Position numbers and translations under genes: made by a program. Under the pieces are notes generated by a model, which worked only from the letters and a program-made list of their open reading frames with translations, was not told the DNA's origin and did no database searches. Of a DNA stretch of 64,000 nucleotides, positions 16,497 through 26,234 are shown one piece after another. This DNA is from Candidatus Sumerlaeota bacterium (GTDB lineage Bacteria; Sumerlaeota; Sumerlaeia; SLMS01; JAHLLQ01): positions 118,482 through 182,481 of the forward strand of contig JASGMJ010000004.1 of assembly GCA_030156535.1 (NCBI GenBank). Reading direction: 5' to 3'. Every line of letters begins with the position of its first letter. Within the stretch, counting starts at the first letter, position 1.

Positions 16497-17201
16497 ATGC
16501 CTGTCTCCAAGCAAACCCACCGCATCCAGTCCATGTTTGGCGCCATTGCGCCCGTCTACGATGCTCTCAATCATGTCTTTAGCCTGAACATCGACAAAAT
16601 CTGGCGGCGCTTCGCCGTACGCTCGGCGTTGAAGCCGACGGACCGTCACATTCTCGACGTCGCCTGCGGGACAGGCGACCTCACCGAAGCACTGCGCCAG
16701 GCGGCTTCTCCCTCGGCGCTGGTCCTTGGCTCAGACTTCTGCGAGCCCATGCTGCGCCGTGCCGCACGCAAAGGCCCCGGCCCCTATGTGCTGGGCGACG
16801 GGCTGCACCTGCCCTTCCCGGATGGCAGCTTCGACTTGGTGACAATCGGGTTCGGCCTGCGCAACATGGAGAACTACCGGGACGGCCTGAGCGAAATGCG
16901 CCGGGTCCTGAAACCGGGCGGACGTTTGGCCGTTCTGGACTTCACCACCCCGAGAAACATTCTCGTTCGCACGGCCTATCTCCTCTACTTCCAACACTTT
17001 CTCCCCGCTATTGGCCGCCTCGTCTCCGGGTCCGACGCCTACCGATATCTCAGCAGATCGGTGCTGGAGTGGCCGGACCCGCGGGAACTGGCACGGGATA
17101 TGAAGCGCTGTGGCTTCGCACGCGTGCGGCACGCGGAGCTCAGCTTCGGAATCGCCGTCCTGCACATCGCTGAAGTAACCCAGCCGGAAGAGAGGGGCTG
17201 A
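16497..17201 (+). CDS. ubiE: Demethylmenaquinone (ubiquinone/menaquinone) C-methyltransferase
   Basis: This 234-residue class I SAM-dependent methyltransferase performs the last step of menaquinone synthesis. Family motifs are SMFGAIAPVYDALNHVFS near the N-terminus, the SAM-binding LDVACGTGDLTEAL, the GDGLHLPFPDGSFD acidic loop, and TIGFGLRNMENY followed by EMRRVLKPGGRLAVLDF. The start is the ATG at 16497; upstream codons have no family counterpart. Four bases separate it from ubiX, so both belong to one transcript. Together with mqnD upstream, this makes menaquinone by the futalosine route the likely product. Confidence 0.93.
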   Translation: MPVSKQTHRIQSMFGAIAPVYDALNHVFSLNIDKIWRRFAVRSALKPTDRHILDVACGTGDLTEALRQAASPSALVLGSDFCEPMLRRAARKGPGPYVLGDGLHLPFPDGSFDLVTIGFGLRNMENYRDGLSEMRRVLKPGGRLAVLDFTTPRNILVRTAYLLYFQHFLPAIGRLVSGSDAYRYLSRSVLEWPDPRELARDMKRCGFARVRHAELSFGIAVLHIAEVTQPEERG

Positions 17202-17205
17202 ACCC

Positions 17206-17832
17206 ATGAGCGAAAAACGCATCGTTGTCGGCCTCTCCGGCGCTTCGGGCACCATCTATGGCACGCGCATGGTGGAGAGACTGGTGGAACTGGGCTGGGA
17301 GGTTCACCTGATCGTCAGCCCAAGCACCTGGAAGGTGATGCAGGCGGAAATGGGAATCGAGGGAGTCAGTCCCTCGACGCCCCTGACCCAATGGCTGCGG
17401 ATCACGGCCGGGCAGGCCGAGCACCAGGTCCGCACGTACAATATTCGCGACATTGCGGCTCCCATGGCATCCGGCACGTTCCGGGCGCGCGGAATGATCG
17501 TGATCCCGGCTTCGATGAAGACCGTCGCCGCCATCGCCCACGGGTATTCGGACAACCTGCTGACGCGGTGCGCGGATTGTTTTTTGAAGGAGCGCCGCCC
17601 CCTTGTCGTCGTGCCGCGCGAGACACCGCTCTCGACGATTCATCTCCGCAACCTGCTCGCGCTGGCCGAAGCCGGGGCGCACGTTCTCCCCGCCATGCCG
17701 GGCTTCTACCACAACCCACGCGGCATCGACGACCTCGTCGATTTCATGGTCATGAAGGGGCTGGAACTGCTCGATATTCCGCACGATTTCGACATGGCAT
17801 GGAAGGGCGGAGAAGGCAGACCTGCCAGCTAG
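17206..17832 (+). CDS. ubiX: Flavin prenyltransferase (UbiX family)
   Basis: The 208-residue flavoprotein makes prenylated FMN, the cofactor of UbiD-type decarboxylases. Signature features are VVGLSGASGTIYGTRMVERL (FMN-binding start), the APMASGTFRARGMIVIPASMKT segment, and RRPLVVVPRETPLSTIHLRN. It follows ubiE after four bases with a GAGGGG ribosome site overlapping the ubiE stop region. In futalosine-pathway bacteria a UbiX homologue serves the decarboxylation of 1,4-dihydroxy-6-naphthoate derivatives, which would explain the pairing; the UbiD partner is not in the window. It ends in a four-base convergent overlap with the RND-ABC gene. Confidence 0.92.
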   Translation: MSEKRIVVGLSGASGTIYGTRMVERLVELGWEVHLIVSPSTWKVMQAEMGIEGVSPSTPLTQWLRITAGQAEHQVRTYNIRDIAAPMASGTFRARGMIVIPASMKTVAAIAHGYSDNLLTRCADCFLKERRPLVVVPRETPLSTIHLRNLLALAEAGAHVLPAMPGFYHNPRGIDDLVDFMVMKGLELLDIPHDFDMAWKGGEGRPAS

Positions 17833-20800
17833 CCAGTGCCACCGCTCAACAACCCAAGAAACGCATCCTCGATGGAGACCGTTACGGGCACGGCGCCGGG
17901 CACCGGGCTCTCCGTGGCGAGGCAGCGCCATCCCGCACGTCCGCTGCGCGTCGAGCGATAGAGCAGCCGGGCGTCCGTCCCCAGCAGGCGCTCGCGCAGC
18001 GGCGCGTCGCCCTCCTCGCCCACCGGCACTTCCCACACGCGTCCCTGCCACTGCGCACGAAGTGCCTCGGGCGAGCCGCTGAACCGTAGCTCGCCGTGGT
18101 CCATGATGCCAATGGCCGAGCAGACGCCTTCGAGATCCTCGACGATGTGGGTCGAGAAGATCACGGTGCGCTCGCGGGCGATTTGCGCGAGCAGCAGGCG
18201 AACGGAAACGCGCTCCATGGGATCGAGCCCCGCAGTGGGTTCGTCCACGATGAGAATCGGCGGCGCCTGGAGCAATACGCGCGCAATGCCGGCACGCTGG
18301 CGCATGCCGCCGGAGAACGTGCCGATGCGCTCGTCAAGGAAACCGTCGAGATGCACCTGCTCGGCGATACGGCCGATGGTGGCGGCGCGGACGCGGGGAT
18401 CGTGCAGGGCGGTCAGCCCCGCGAGGCGTTCGGCAAGGACCGGATTCTGGCCCGGCATGGCGAGCGCAAGCCGCTGGGTGCGCGCCGTCAGAAGGGCAAA
18501 CGTGTCGAGATACTGGCGCAACGTCATCCAGCCGTAATGCCCGTGGGTTTGCGGCAGATAGCCAATGAGCGGAGCAAGCGCCTCTCCCGCGTCCCGTTGT
18601 GCCACGCCATAGAGACGCACCGTGCCACGCGACGGCTCCAGCAGGCCCGCAATGCAGCGCATCAGCGTGGTCTTGCCCGCGCCGTTCGGGCCCAGAAGGC
18701 CGAAGACGCCGTGCTCGATGTTCAGCTCAATGCCCCGGAGTGCGTGAAATCCTGAGACGGGGCGATGGCCGACAGGAATGTCGCCCTGCGGCAGAAGCCT
18801 CTTCAGGCGCGCAAGCCCACCGTCGGGATAAATGACGTGCAGGTTCTGGATCGCGATGGGTACTTCAGCAATCGGAGGCGAGGGGCGATGAACGATGGGT
18901 GCGGGAGCAGCAGGCGCTTCTCTCCGGCCGGTCGCCGCACGCAGAAAGAAGCGGACGTCGCCCAGCACGGAGACGAGCAGGCGCCAACACCCCACCACCA
19001 CAAAGCGCACAGTGCGCAGAACACCACGCGGAATCCGCCAGAAGAACAGGAGCACCAAGGCCTTCGTGCTGTTCCAGAGCACACGCGGCCAGCGGAGCGG
19101 GCGCCACGTCCACACGCACACCACATCAATGAGTGTGCGTGTGGCACGGTTGACGACGGCCTCTGCCCAGCGGAACCCGGTGGCAAGAATCCACATCCAG
19201 TAGGGCCGTGCCCACGAAACGAAATCGTCGCCGATCATGTAGAAGCAGGGCAGCACCAGCAGCGTGAGCATCGTGGCGCTGGTCAGGCCGCCGACAACTG
19301 TCACAGCCACCGGACGCCACTGCGATTCCGCTCCACCGAACAAGGCGAGGGGAAGCAGACCGAGTGTCGTGGTGAGGAAGGTCATCAGAATCGGCCGCAA
19401 CCGTTGGTCCGCCGCCTGAAAGACAGCACGCAACCGGCGGTAGCCCAACTCGCGGCGATACCGCATCGCGGTATCCATGAGGACGATGCCGTTGTTCACG
19501 GCCAGACCGTTGAGCAGGATGACACCAAAGCCGGCAAGTTCCTCGAAGGGAAGTCCCGTAACTGCCAATGCGATGACGATGCCGATCAACATCAGCGGAT
19601 TCGTTGCGATGATCGTGAAGGGAACCCAGTACGACTCGAACACCGCAGCCATCACGAAATAGATCATGAGCAGACCGGTGAAGAGCGTGAAGAGGAAGTC
19701 GGCCTGGCGTTGTTCGATGCGGCCCTGGTCACCCTGGAATTCGGCGACGACACCGCCCGGATTGGGGATGGCCGCGATGATCTTGCGGACCTGTTCCGTC
19801 AGAGCACCCACGTCCGTGCCGGGAGCGTAAAAGTACTCAACGGTCAGGCTGCTCTGACGATCAACGCGCCGCAGGTCGCCTGGGACGATGTTGGGGCGCA
19901 GCCGCGTCAGGGCGCCGAACGGCACACTGCTCCCCTGCTGGGTATAGACGTTGATCCCCTGAACGTCGGCGATGTTTTCGGTCTCGCCGTCGGCTATGGT
20001 GATGGTGACGTCGGTGCGGTCTTCACCGTCCTTCAGGATCAGACTCGAAATCTGACCACTGGATCGTGTCAGGCCAATGTACTGCCCGAGCTCCTGCGAG
20101 GTGACGCCAAAGACCTTCGTGCGCTCGCGCTCGACCAGGGCCTCGTAAAGAGGCTGCTCGTTTCCCGATTGGATGGCGGCCCGCGTGACGTCCGGGAGAA
20201 CCTCAACGGCTGCGATGAGACGGTTCGCATAGGCCGTCAGCGTGCTCATCTCAAGCGCCTTGAGGGAGACGCCGCCGCGATCGCCCAAGCTCATGGCTGA
20301 ATCGTCGATGCCGCGGCGCCGGGGTGGGGTCAGAAGAACCTGCCCACCAGGAACCTCGCCGATGAAGTCAATGATGCGCGCGCGGATTTCGGGGAGCGTG
20401 CGCCCCGAGGGACGCTCACCCTTCTTGAGCAGGTGCAGATCAAAAGTGGCCTGCTCCTGGCGGAACCAGACGGAGAAGCGCTTGAGGTCTTCGTGCTGGG
20501 CGAGGCGGTCCTCGACATACGAAACGACCCGGCTGGCATCGTCGGTTGTCGTACCGGGAGGAAGTTCGAGATAGACGCGGAAGACTTCCTGCTGGCCGTC
20601 CTGGCTGACGGTGGATTCGCGGACGGCGTCGCACGCTTCCAGCCACACAAAGGCCAGGAGCAGGGCAATGGCGGCAAGAACACGGCCACGATGGCGCAGG
20701 CACCCCTTGAGCAGAAAGCGGTAGAACTCGCGCACGCGGCTGTGCTCGGGATTCAGACGGCGCGCGGCCTTGCGCCAGTCCGCCTCTCCCTCGGCCCCCT

Positions 20801-22289
20801 TGTGGCGCACGACGGTCTGCAACGCCTTCGCCGTCAGCGTCGCGGAAAGCGAGAGCGCCACCGCCAGCGAAATCATCAGGGGAAAGACGAGAGCAAGAGC
20901 CGGCTCCTTCACGAACAGCTTGAACTCACCATCGATGAAAAACAGCGAGATGAACGGAACGCATGAAGTGAGCGTCGAAGCAAAGAGGGCTCGGCCGACC
21001 TCATCGCCCCCCTGGGCAGCGGAAACATCCGCAGGCATGTGGCGCCCGAAATACAGCCGGAAACAGTTCTCCACCACCACGATGGAGTTGTCCACGAGCA
21101 TCCCGACTCCCAGCGCCAGGCCGATGATCGAGAAGACGTTGATGCTCATCCCGAAAAAGTAGAACAGGTTGAAGACAGCGATGACGCAAATGGGGACGGA
21201 GATAAAAATGATCAGCGCAATGCGCCAGGAACGAAAGAAGAACAGCGGAACGAGCAGCGCAAGCAACGCCCCAAAGAGCGAGAGCTTCTTCACTTCGTTG
21301 ATGACGTCCTGCACCATCTCGGCGATGTCAGTCTCGATGCGGACTTCAATGCCCGGAGGCAGCGAAGCGTTGATCTCGGCAACGCGGCCGCGAACCTTCT
21401 CCGCCACTTCGATCAGGTTCTCGCCTTCCTCGCGCTCAATGCTCATGCCGACGGCGTTGTTGCCGTTCGTGCGGTAGACCCATTCGTCCAGGGCCGCACC
21501 TTCGGTGATGGTGGCGATGTCTTCGAGACGCACGACGCCCTGCTCATCCATCGTCAGCTTGCGCAATTCCGCCGTGTTCTTGACGGGATCGGTCAGCCGC
21601 ACATAGTGCGTCTCCGAGGGAACTTTGAGGCGGCCCAGATAGGTATCCTGGCTCCCCGCGCTTTGGATGCGGCTGAAGACGCGCCCGAAGTCGAGCCCGT
21701 ATCCCGCGAGGCGGTTGGGATCCAGTTCCACCTCCGCCGCATCGGTGGTCACGCCACCCACTTCCACCTGGGCGACTCCGGAAATCGAGGAAAGCTGGGG
21801 TTCAACCTTGTCGCGTGCGATATCACGCAGAAGGGCGGGATCCGTGGCTCCCTGGACCGAGACTTCCATGAGGAAGTTCTTGAACGAATCCGTGCTGAAG
21901 GGCCAGACCTCGATGACCGTGCGCCGGTCGTCGAGTCCCTGCTGGAACGAGTTGAGCCGTTCCTGCAAATCAATGGTGACGAACCGGATGTCGGTGCCCG
22001 TCTCGAAGTCGGCGCGTATCCAGGTGCCCCACGACCCCGTCCAGGAACGGATTTCCTTCACCCGGGGAAGTTCCGCGATGATGCCCTCGACGGGTTTCGT
22101 CAGGTCTTCCAGGTTCTCGGACGGGCTTCCCCCCGGCTTGGCCATGTAGACGCCAATGGTGGGAATCGTGAAGTCGGGAAGAAGCTGAACGGGGAGTTGG
22201 CGATACGAGACGACGCCAAGCACCACGACCGCCGCATAGAACATCAAGATCGCAATGGGGCGGCGGACGGAGAACTGTGAGAGGCGCAT
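17829..22289 (-). CDS. RND efflux permease fused to a C-terminal ABC-transporter ATPase
   Basis: A single open frame of 1486 codons. Residues about 1-1020 are a complete AcrB/HAE-type RND permease: FSVRRPIAILMF start, two six-helix membrane halves and two large periplasmic loops. The TM4 motif is GVGMLVDNSIVVVEN (Asp kept, its neighbour Asn) and the TM10-like motif is GLAVNNGIVLMD. A 120-residue linker with several more hydrophobic segments and a Pro/Ala stretch follows. From about 1143 there is a full ABC ATPase: Walker [12 protein letters not shown], signature FSGGMRQRAGIARVL, Walker B ILIVDEPTAGLD, H-switch FSTHIVEDLE, and a C-terminal domain. RND pumps run on the proton gradient, so an attached ATPase is unexpected. 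It lies 53 bases after clpX. No HlyD-type adaptor or TolC gene is nearby. Confidence 0.85.
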   Translation of the reverse strand: MRLSQFSVRRPIAILMFYAAVVVLGVVSYRQLPVQLLPDFTIPTIGVYMAKPGGSPSENLEDLTKPVEGIIAELPRVKEIRSWTGSWGTWIRADFETGTDIRFVTIDLQERLNSFQQGLDDRRTVIEVWPFSTDSFKNFLMEVSVQGATDPALLRDIARDKVEPQLSSISGVAQVEVGGVTTDAAEVELDPNRLAGYGLDFGRVFSRIQSAGSQDTYLGRLKVPSETHYVRLTDPVKNTAELRKLTMDEQGVVRLEDIATITEGAALDEWVYRTNGNNAVGMSIEREEGENLIEVAEKVRGRVAEINASLPPGIEVRIETDIAEMVQDVINEVKKLSLFGALLALLVPLFFFRSWRIALIIFISVPICVIAVFNLFYFFGMSINVFSIIGLALGVGMLVDNSIVVVENCFRLYFGRHMPADVSAAQGGDEVGRALFASTLTSCVPFISLFFIDGEFKLFVKEPALALVFPLMISLAVALSLSATLTAKALQTVVRHKGAEGEADWRKAARRLNPEHSRVREFYRFLLKGCLRHRGRVLAAIALLLAFVWLEACDAVRESTVSQDGQQEVFRVYLELPPGTTTDDASRVVSYVEDRLAQHEDLKRFSVWFRQEQATFDLHLLKKGERPSGRTLPEIRARIIDFIGEVPGGQVLLTPPRRRGIDDSAMSLGDRGGVSLKALEMSTLTAYANRLIAAVEVLPDVTRAAIQSGNEQPLYEALVERERTKVFGVTSQELGQYIGLTRSSGQISSLILKDGEDRTDVTITIADGETENIADVQGINVYTQQGSSVPFGALTRLRPNIVPGDLRRVDRQSSLTVEYFYAPGTDVGALTEQVRKIIAAIPNPGGVVAEFQGDQGRIEQRQADFLFTLFTGLLMIYFVMAAVFESYWVPFTIIATNPLMLIGIVIALAVTGLPFEELAGFGVILLNGLAVNNGIVLMDTAMRYRRELGYRRLRAVFQAADQRLRPILMTFLTTTLGLLPLALFGGAESQWRPVAVTVVGGLTSATMLTLLVLPCFYMIGDDFVSWARPYWMWILATGFRWAEAVVNRATRTLIDVVCVWTWRPLRWPRVLWNSTKALVLLFFWRIPRGVLRTVRFVVVGCWRLLVSVLGDVRFFLRAATGRREAPAAPAPIVHRPSPPIAEVPIAIQNLHVIYPDGGLARLKRLLPQGDIPVGHRPVSGFHALRGIELNIEHGVFGLLGPNGAGKTTLMRCIAGLLEPSRGTVRLYGVAQRDAGEALAPLIGYLPQTHGHYGWMTLRQYLDTFALLTARTQRLALAMPGQNPVLAERLAGLTALHDPRVRAATIGRIAEQVHLDGFLDERIGTFSGGMRQRAGIARVLLQAPPILIVDEPTAGLDPMERVSVRLLLAQIARERTVIFSTHIVEDLEGVCSAIGIMDHGELRFSGSPEALRAQWQGRVWEVPVGEEGDAPLRERLLGTDARLLYRSTRSGRAGWRCLATESPVPGAVPVTVSIEDAFLGLLSGGTG

Positions 22290-22342
22290 GGAGGTAAGGT
22301 CCGAGGCGGGTCTTCGCCCCTACCCGCGATGGGGAATGGCGG

Positions 22343-23602
22343 TCATGCCGATTCCTTCGTCTCGCGCTTGATGTACTCGGGTTGCCCGTTCCCCTGAACG
22401 ACGTCCCGGCCGATGCGGACTTCCCGAATCTCGGACGCGATGGTGGGCAGGTCGAACATGATCTCGAGCATCGAGCCTTCGAGAATGGCGCGCAGGCCAC
22501 GGGCACCCGTCTTCAGCGCCATGGCGCGCGTCGCGGCTTCTTCGATGGCTTCATCCTCGAAAATCAAGTCCACGCCATCCATCTCGAAGAGCTTCTGATA
22601 CTGCTTGGTCAGTGCGTTGCGTGGCTCCGTCAGAATCGTGACGAGGTCCTCTTTGCCGAGGTTGTCCAACGTCGTGATGATGGGGAATCGGCCGATGAAC
22701 TCGGGGATCAAGCCATACTTGAGAAGATCTTCGGGAGTGACACGGGCCAGAATTTCGCCCTCGCGCAGATCGTTCTTCGACTTCACGTCGGCGCCAAAGC
22801 CCATCGTGCGCTGCTCGGTGCGATGGCGGATAATGTCAATCAGGCCACCGAAGGCGCCACCGGCGATGAAGAGGATGTTCGACGTGTCGATGCGAATGTA
22901 TTCCTGGTGCGGGTGCTTGCGGCCGCCGGTGGGCGGCACGTTCGCAACAGTTCCCTCCAGAATCTTCAGCAATGCCTGCTGCACGCCTTCCCCGGAAACG
23001 TCGCGGGTGATCGAAACGTTCTGGGTGGTGCGGTGAATCTTGTCGATTTCGTCGATGTAGACGATGCCGCGCTGGGCGCGCTCGACGTCGCCCTCGGCGT
23101 TTTGCAGCAGCCGCAGAAGAATGTTCTCCACGTCCTCGCCCACATAGCCTGCCTGCGTCATCGTCGTGGCATCGGCAATGGCAAAGGGAACATCAAGAAC
23201 CCGCGCGAGCGTCTGGGCCATCAGCGTCTTGCCGCAACCGGTCGGCCCGATCATGCAGATGTTCGACTTCTGAATCTCCACGCCGTCGGAATCGACGTTG
23301 GAGAGGATGCGCTTGTAATGATTGTACACGGCCACGGAAAGCGTGCGCTTCGCGCTCTCCTGCGAAACGACGTAGTTGCTGAGGTGGTCGTAGATTTCCT
23401 GGGGAGTGGGAAGCTTCTTGAGACTGGGAAGTGTGGGCTTGCTGGTGCGAACAACTTCCTCGCGCTTCAGACGCTCGTTGCACGTCGAAACGCATTCATC
23501 GCAAATATAGACGGGCGAATTGTCGTCCCGCGACCCAAGGCCCTTGAAGAGGGTACGCACCTGGGTCTGGTCTTTTCCGCAAAACGAGCACTTCAGCCGC
23601 AT
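22343..23602 (-). CDS. clpX: ClpX, ATP-dependent unfoldase of the ClpXP protease
   Basis: The 419-residue AAA+ ring ATPase unfolds substrates and feeds them to ClpP. An N-terminal C4 zinc finger is intact (C5, C8, C34, C37). The ATPase has Walker [13 protein letters not shown], pore loop GYVGED, Walker [12 protein letters not shown], and the [13 protein letters not shown] block. The ClpP-docking loop appears as MGFGA rather than the usual I/LGFGA. The arginine-sensor region [10 protein letters not shown] is normal. AAGGA lies nine bases before the ATG. Neither clpP nor tig is adjacent, which is unusual; instead plsY lies 120 bases upstream on the same strand and the RND-ABC gene follows. Confidence 0.97.
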   Translation of the reverse strand: MRLKCSFCGKDQTQVRTLFKGLGSRDDNSPVYICDECVSTCNERLKREEVVRTSKPTLPSLKKLPTPQEIYDHLSNYVVSQESAKRTLSVAVYNHYKRILSNVDSDGVEIQKSNICMIGPTGCGKTLMAQTLARVLDVPFAIADATTMTQAGYVGEDVENILLRLLQNAEGDVERAQRGIVYIDEIDKIHRTTQNVSITRDVSGEGVQQALLKILEGTVANVPPTGGRKHPHQEYIRIDTSNILFIAGGAFGGLIDIIRHRTEQRTMGFGADVKSKNDLREGEILARVTPEDLLKYGLIPEFIGRFPIITTLDNLGKEDLVTILTEPRNALTKQYQKLFEMDGVDLIFEDEAIEEAATRAMALKTGARGLRAILEGSMLEIMFDLPTIASEIREVRIGRDVVQGNGQPEYIKRETKESA

Positions 23603-23721
23603 TCGATTTATTCCTTCACCGCTGGTCTGGAAGAGTTTAGGTAGAATATTTCAAGCACCGCAACGAGAAAGGAGCTCACGGCAGCCCGGTGGGTCGATGC
23701 GAAAAGTGCACCGATCCGGCT

Positions 23722-24351
23722 CTATGACGGATCCGGGCCGGCAGAAGCGGGTTTCCTTCCGCCTCCGACGCGGCTTTCCGTGCCATCCAGCAACCGACGA
23801 ATATTCGCCCGATGCTTCACGATCACAACGAAGGCGGCAAACAGGGTGAACCAAAAGACCCCATCAACTCCCTGGATCAGCCCCGTTGAGACACACAACG
23901 TCACGGCCGCCACAATCGAGCCCAGCGACACGTAGCGCAGCAGCGCCAGCACCATCAGGAAGGCGCCGAGAGCAATCAGAATCGGGATCGGAGCCAGGGA
24001 GAGAAAGACGCCAAATGCTGTCGCTACTCCCTTTCCGCCTCGAAAGTTCATAAAAACGTTAAAGAGATTTCCGACAAGGCAGGCCAGGCCCATTAGCACA
24101 GGAAGTGCCGCCGGGCCCTCCGGCGCCAGCAGTGGCAGGAGCCCGGCCGCCACATAGCCCTTCCCCACGTCGATGATCAGCACCGGCAGGCCCAGCTTCC
24201 ACCCGAGCACCCGGACGGCGTTGGTGAAGCCGATGTTCTTCGAGCCCTGCTCGCGCAGATCGATGCCCGCAAACCACTTGCCGATCAGAAGACCAGTGGG
24301 AATGGCACCGAGAAGATACGCGGCAAGAAGAAGCAGGATACTGGAGATCAT
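23722..24351 (-). CDS. plsY: Glycerol-3-phosphate acyltransferase PlsY
   Basis: This 209-residue inner-membrane enzyme acylates glycerol-3-phosphate from acyl-phosphate, the first step of phospholipid synthesis. It has five hydrophobic helices and three family motifs: GSKNIGFTNAVRVLG, FMNFRGGKGVATAFG and KHRANIRRLL. Two family positions deviate: the first motif has GSKN instead of GSGN, and the His that usually opens the second motif (GHxxxVF) is Asn (GNLFNVF). It is the third gene of a tight trpD-trpC-plsY unit, starting four bases inside trpC. Confidence 0.9.
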   Translation of the reverse strand: MISSILLLLAAYLLGAIPTGLLIGKWFAGIDLREQGSKNIGFTNAVRVLGWKLGLPVLIIDVGKGYVAAGLLPLLAPEGPAALPVLMGLACLVGNLFNVFMNFRGGKGVATAFGVFLSLAPIPILIALGAFLMVLALLRYVSLGSIVAAVTLCVSTGLIQGVDGVFWFTLFAAFVVIVKHRANIRRLLDGTESRVGGGRKPASAGPDPS

Positions 24352-25145
24352 GGGGACTCGGGGGCCAGAAGTGCCCGCGTCGCGGCGGCGGGATCGGGCT
24401 GGCGCATAAGACTTTCGCCCACCAGGATGGCGCGCGCTCCGGCGGCCGCCACCCGCGCCACGTCGCCGGGGGTGAAGATGCCGCTTTCGCTGACAAGCAA
24501 AGCGCGATCACGCAGCAGGGGGGCAAGGCGCTCCGTCATGGCGAGGTCCGTGACGAAGGTGCGGAGATCGCGGTTGTTGATCCCCACGAGCTGAATCGCC
24601 ACGCCCCCTGCATCGACTTTTGCAAGGTCATCCTCGTCGTGCACCTCGACGAGAGCCGCCATGCCCGCCGCGAGGGCAGTCTCGTGCAGCTCGGCCATCT
24701 GCGCGGGTTCGAGAGCCGCGGCGATCAGGAGAATCGCCGATGCTCCGGCGGCGCGGGCTTCATGAATCTGCGCGGCGTCGATGATGAAGTCCTTGCGCAG
24801 AATCGGCAGGGAAACCTCGCGGCGGATCGCTGAGAGGTAGGCCAGGTCGCCCTGGAAGAAATCCTTGTCGGTCAGGACGGAAAGCGCCCGTGCGCCACCC
24901 GCTTCATACGCCTTGGCGATGGCAACAGGATCGAAGTCCGCGCGGATGACTCCCTTGCTGGGCGAGGCCTTCTTGACTTCGGCAATCAGGTGGGGACCAC
25001 CGGAGGCCGAAAGGGCGGCGAGGAAGGATGGGGCAGGAGGAGCGTTGGCCGCGCGTGCACGCAACTCTTCCCGCGTTGTGCAGGAGAGCAGCGCATCGAG
25101 TTCCTCGCGCTTGCGGGCCAGGATTTTGTCAAGAATCGTGCTCAT
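24348..25145 (-). CDS. trpC: Indole-3-glycerol-phosphate synthase
   Basis: This 265-residue TIM-barrel enzyme closes the indole ring in tryptophan synthesis. Catalytic segments are LIAEVKKASPSKG (Glu and Lys), LSVLTDKDFFQG, LPILRKDFIID (Lys), LVEVHDEDDL, GINNRDLRTF and SESGI. It is a monofunctional TrpC. It overlaps trpD upstream and plsY downstream by four bases each, so the three genes are translationally coupled. No leader peptide or trp attenuator is evident before trpD. Confidence 0.96.
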   Translation of the reverse strand: MSTILDKILARKREELDALLSCTTREELRARAANAPPAPSFLAALSASGGPHLIAEVKKASPSKGVIRADFDPVAIAKAYEAGGARALSVLTDKDFFQGDLAYLSAIRREVSLPILRKDFIIDAAQIHEARAAGASAILLIAAALEPAQMAELHETALAAGMAALVEVHDEDDLAKVDAGGVAIQLVGINNRDLRTFVTDLAMTERLAPLLRDRALLVSESGIFTPGDVARVAAAGARAILVGESLMRQPDPAAATRALLAPESP

Positions 25146-26164
25146 CTCGTCCCGAGTTCCTCAAGCAACGTGGCCGCCTTGCCGGATTCCTGAATGGCTC
25201 GTGCGTGGGCAAAGCCCTGCGCGAAGTTCCGTTCCACGCCGGAAACCCACAAGGCGGCGCCGGCGTTCAGGTTTACCACGTCGGCGTGCGGGCCCTTCTT
25301 GCCGGAGATCACTTCGCGCATGAAACCGGCGTTCTGCTTGGCGTCTCCCCCGACGACTTCGCCCATTTCCACGGCCTTCAGGCGCAGGTCCGAAGGGCTG
25401 AACGTCCAAGGCGTCAATGTGCCTCGGCTGTCGAGGTGCAGCCCGGAAGTAACTTGCGAGAGCGAGATTTCGTCCATCCCGTCGGCGCCATGCACAACAA
25501 GGGCACCGCGGGTTCCCATCATCCGAAGAGCGCCTGCCACGGGCTCCACGAGATCGCGCGAAGCAACACCAACCACCTGGTGGGTCGGCCGCGCCGGGTT
25601 GGCGAGAGGACCACAGAGGTTGAAGAGCGTTCTGAGCTTGAGTGCCACGCGTGCTTCCGCCGCATGGCGCATCGAAGCATGGTACTGACGCGCGAAGAGG
25701 AAGCAGAAGTTCTTTTCCTTGAGCTGGGCCGCCGACTTCTCCGGAGAGAGATCGATCGGCAGGCCGAGTTCCTCGAACACGTCGGCGCTGCCGCACTGCG
25801 ACGAGGCCGAGCGGTTGCCGTGCTTGGCAACTTTGACGCCGGCAGCGGCGACGATCAGAGCCGCCGTGGTCGAAATATTGAACGTATTGTGCCCGTCGCC
25901 ACCCGTGCCGCAGGTGTCAACGACCGGCCCCTCGATCCCTTCGCGGGGAAACGGCAGCGCGTTGTCGAGCATCACCTCGACGAAAGCCTCAATCTCGGTC
26001 GACGTCTCCCCCACCATGCGGAGGGCAGTGAGGAAAGCGGCAATACGGGGAGTGGAGGCCTCGCCGGACAGAATTTCACGAGCCACGTCCCGCAGGAGTT
26101 GGCGGGAAAGACGGCGGTTGGGCTTGTCGGTCAGCGTGTCGAGGGCTTCGAGAAGGGCGCTCAT
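25142..26164 (-). CDS. trpD: Anthranilate phosphoribosyltransferase
   Basis: The 340-residue enzyme joins anthranilate to PRPP. The PRPP-binding loop VVDTCGTGGDGHNTFNIST, the anthranilate-side KHGNRSASSQCGSADVFEELG, and the late VVHGADGMDEIS (metal-binding acidic residues) are all as expected for the family. It starts the trpD-trpC-plsY run. The other trp genes (trpE, G, B, A, F) are not in the window, so the pathway is split on the chromosome. Confidence 0.96.
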   Translation of the reverse strand: MSALLEALDTLTDKPNRRLSRQLLRDVAREILSGEASTPRIAAFLTALRMVGETSTEIEAFVEVMLDNALPFPREGIEGPVVDTCGTGGDGHNTFNISTTAALIVAAAGVKVAKHGNRSASSQCGSADVFEELGLPIDLSPEKSAAQLKEKNFCFLFARQYHASMRHAAEARVALKLRTLFNLCGPLANPARPTHQVVGVASRDLVEPVAGALRMMGTRGALVVHGADGMDEISLSQVTSGLHLDSRGTLTPWTFSPSDLRLKAVEMGEVVGGDAKQNAGFMREVISGKKGPHADVVNLNAGAALWVSGVERNFAQGFAHARAIQESGKAATLLEELGTR

Positions 26165-26234
26165 GGGAAGATTCTCCGTTTGGATAACTGCGAATCGCAG
26201 GCCATATCGCTCGGGAGGGAGATGCTTCCACGGG

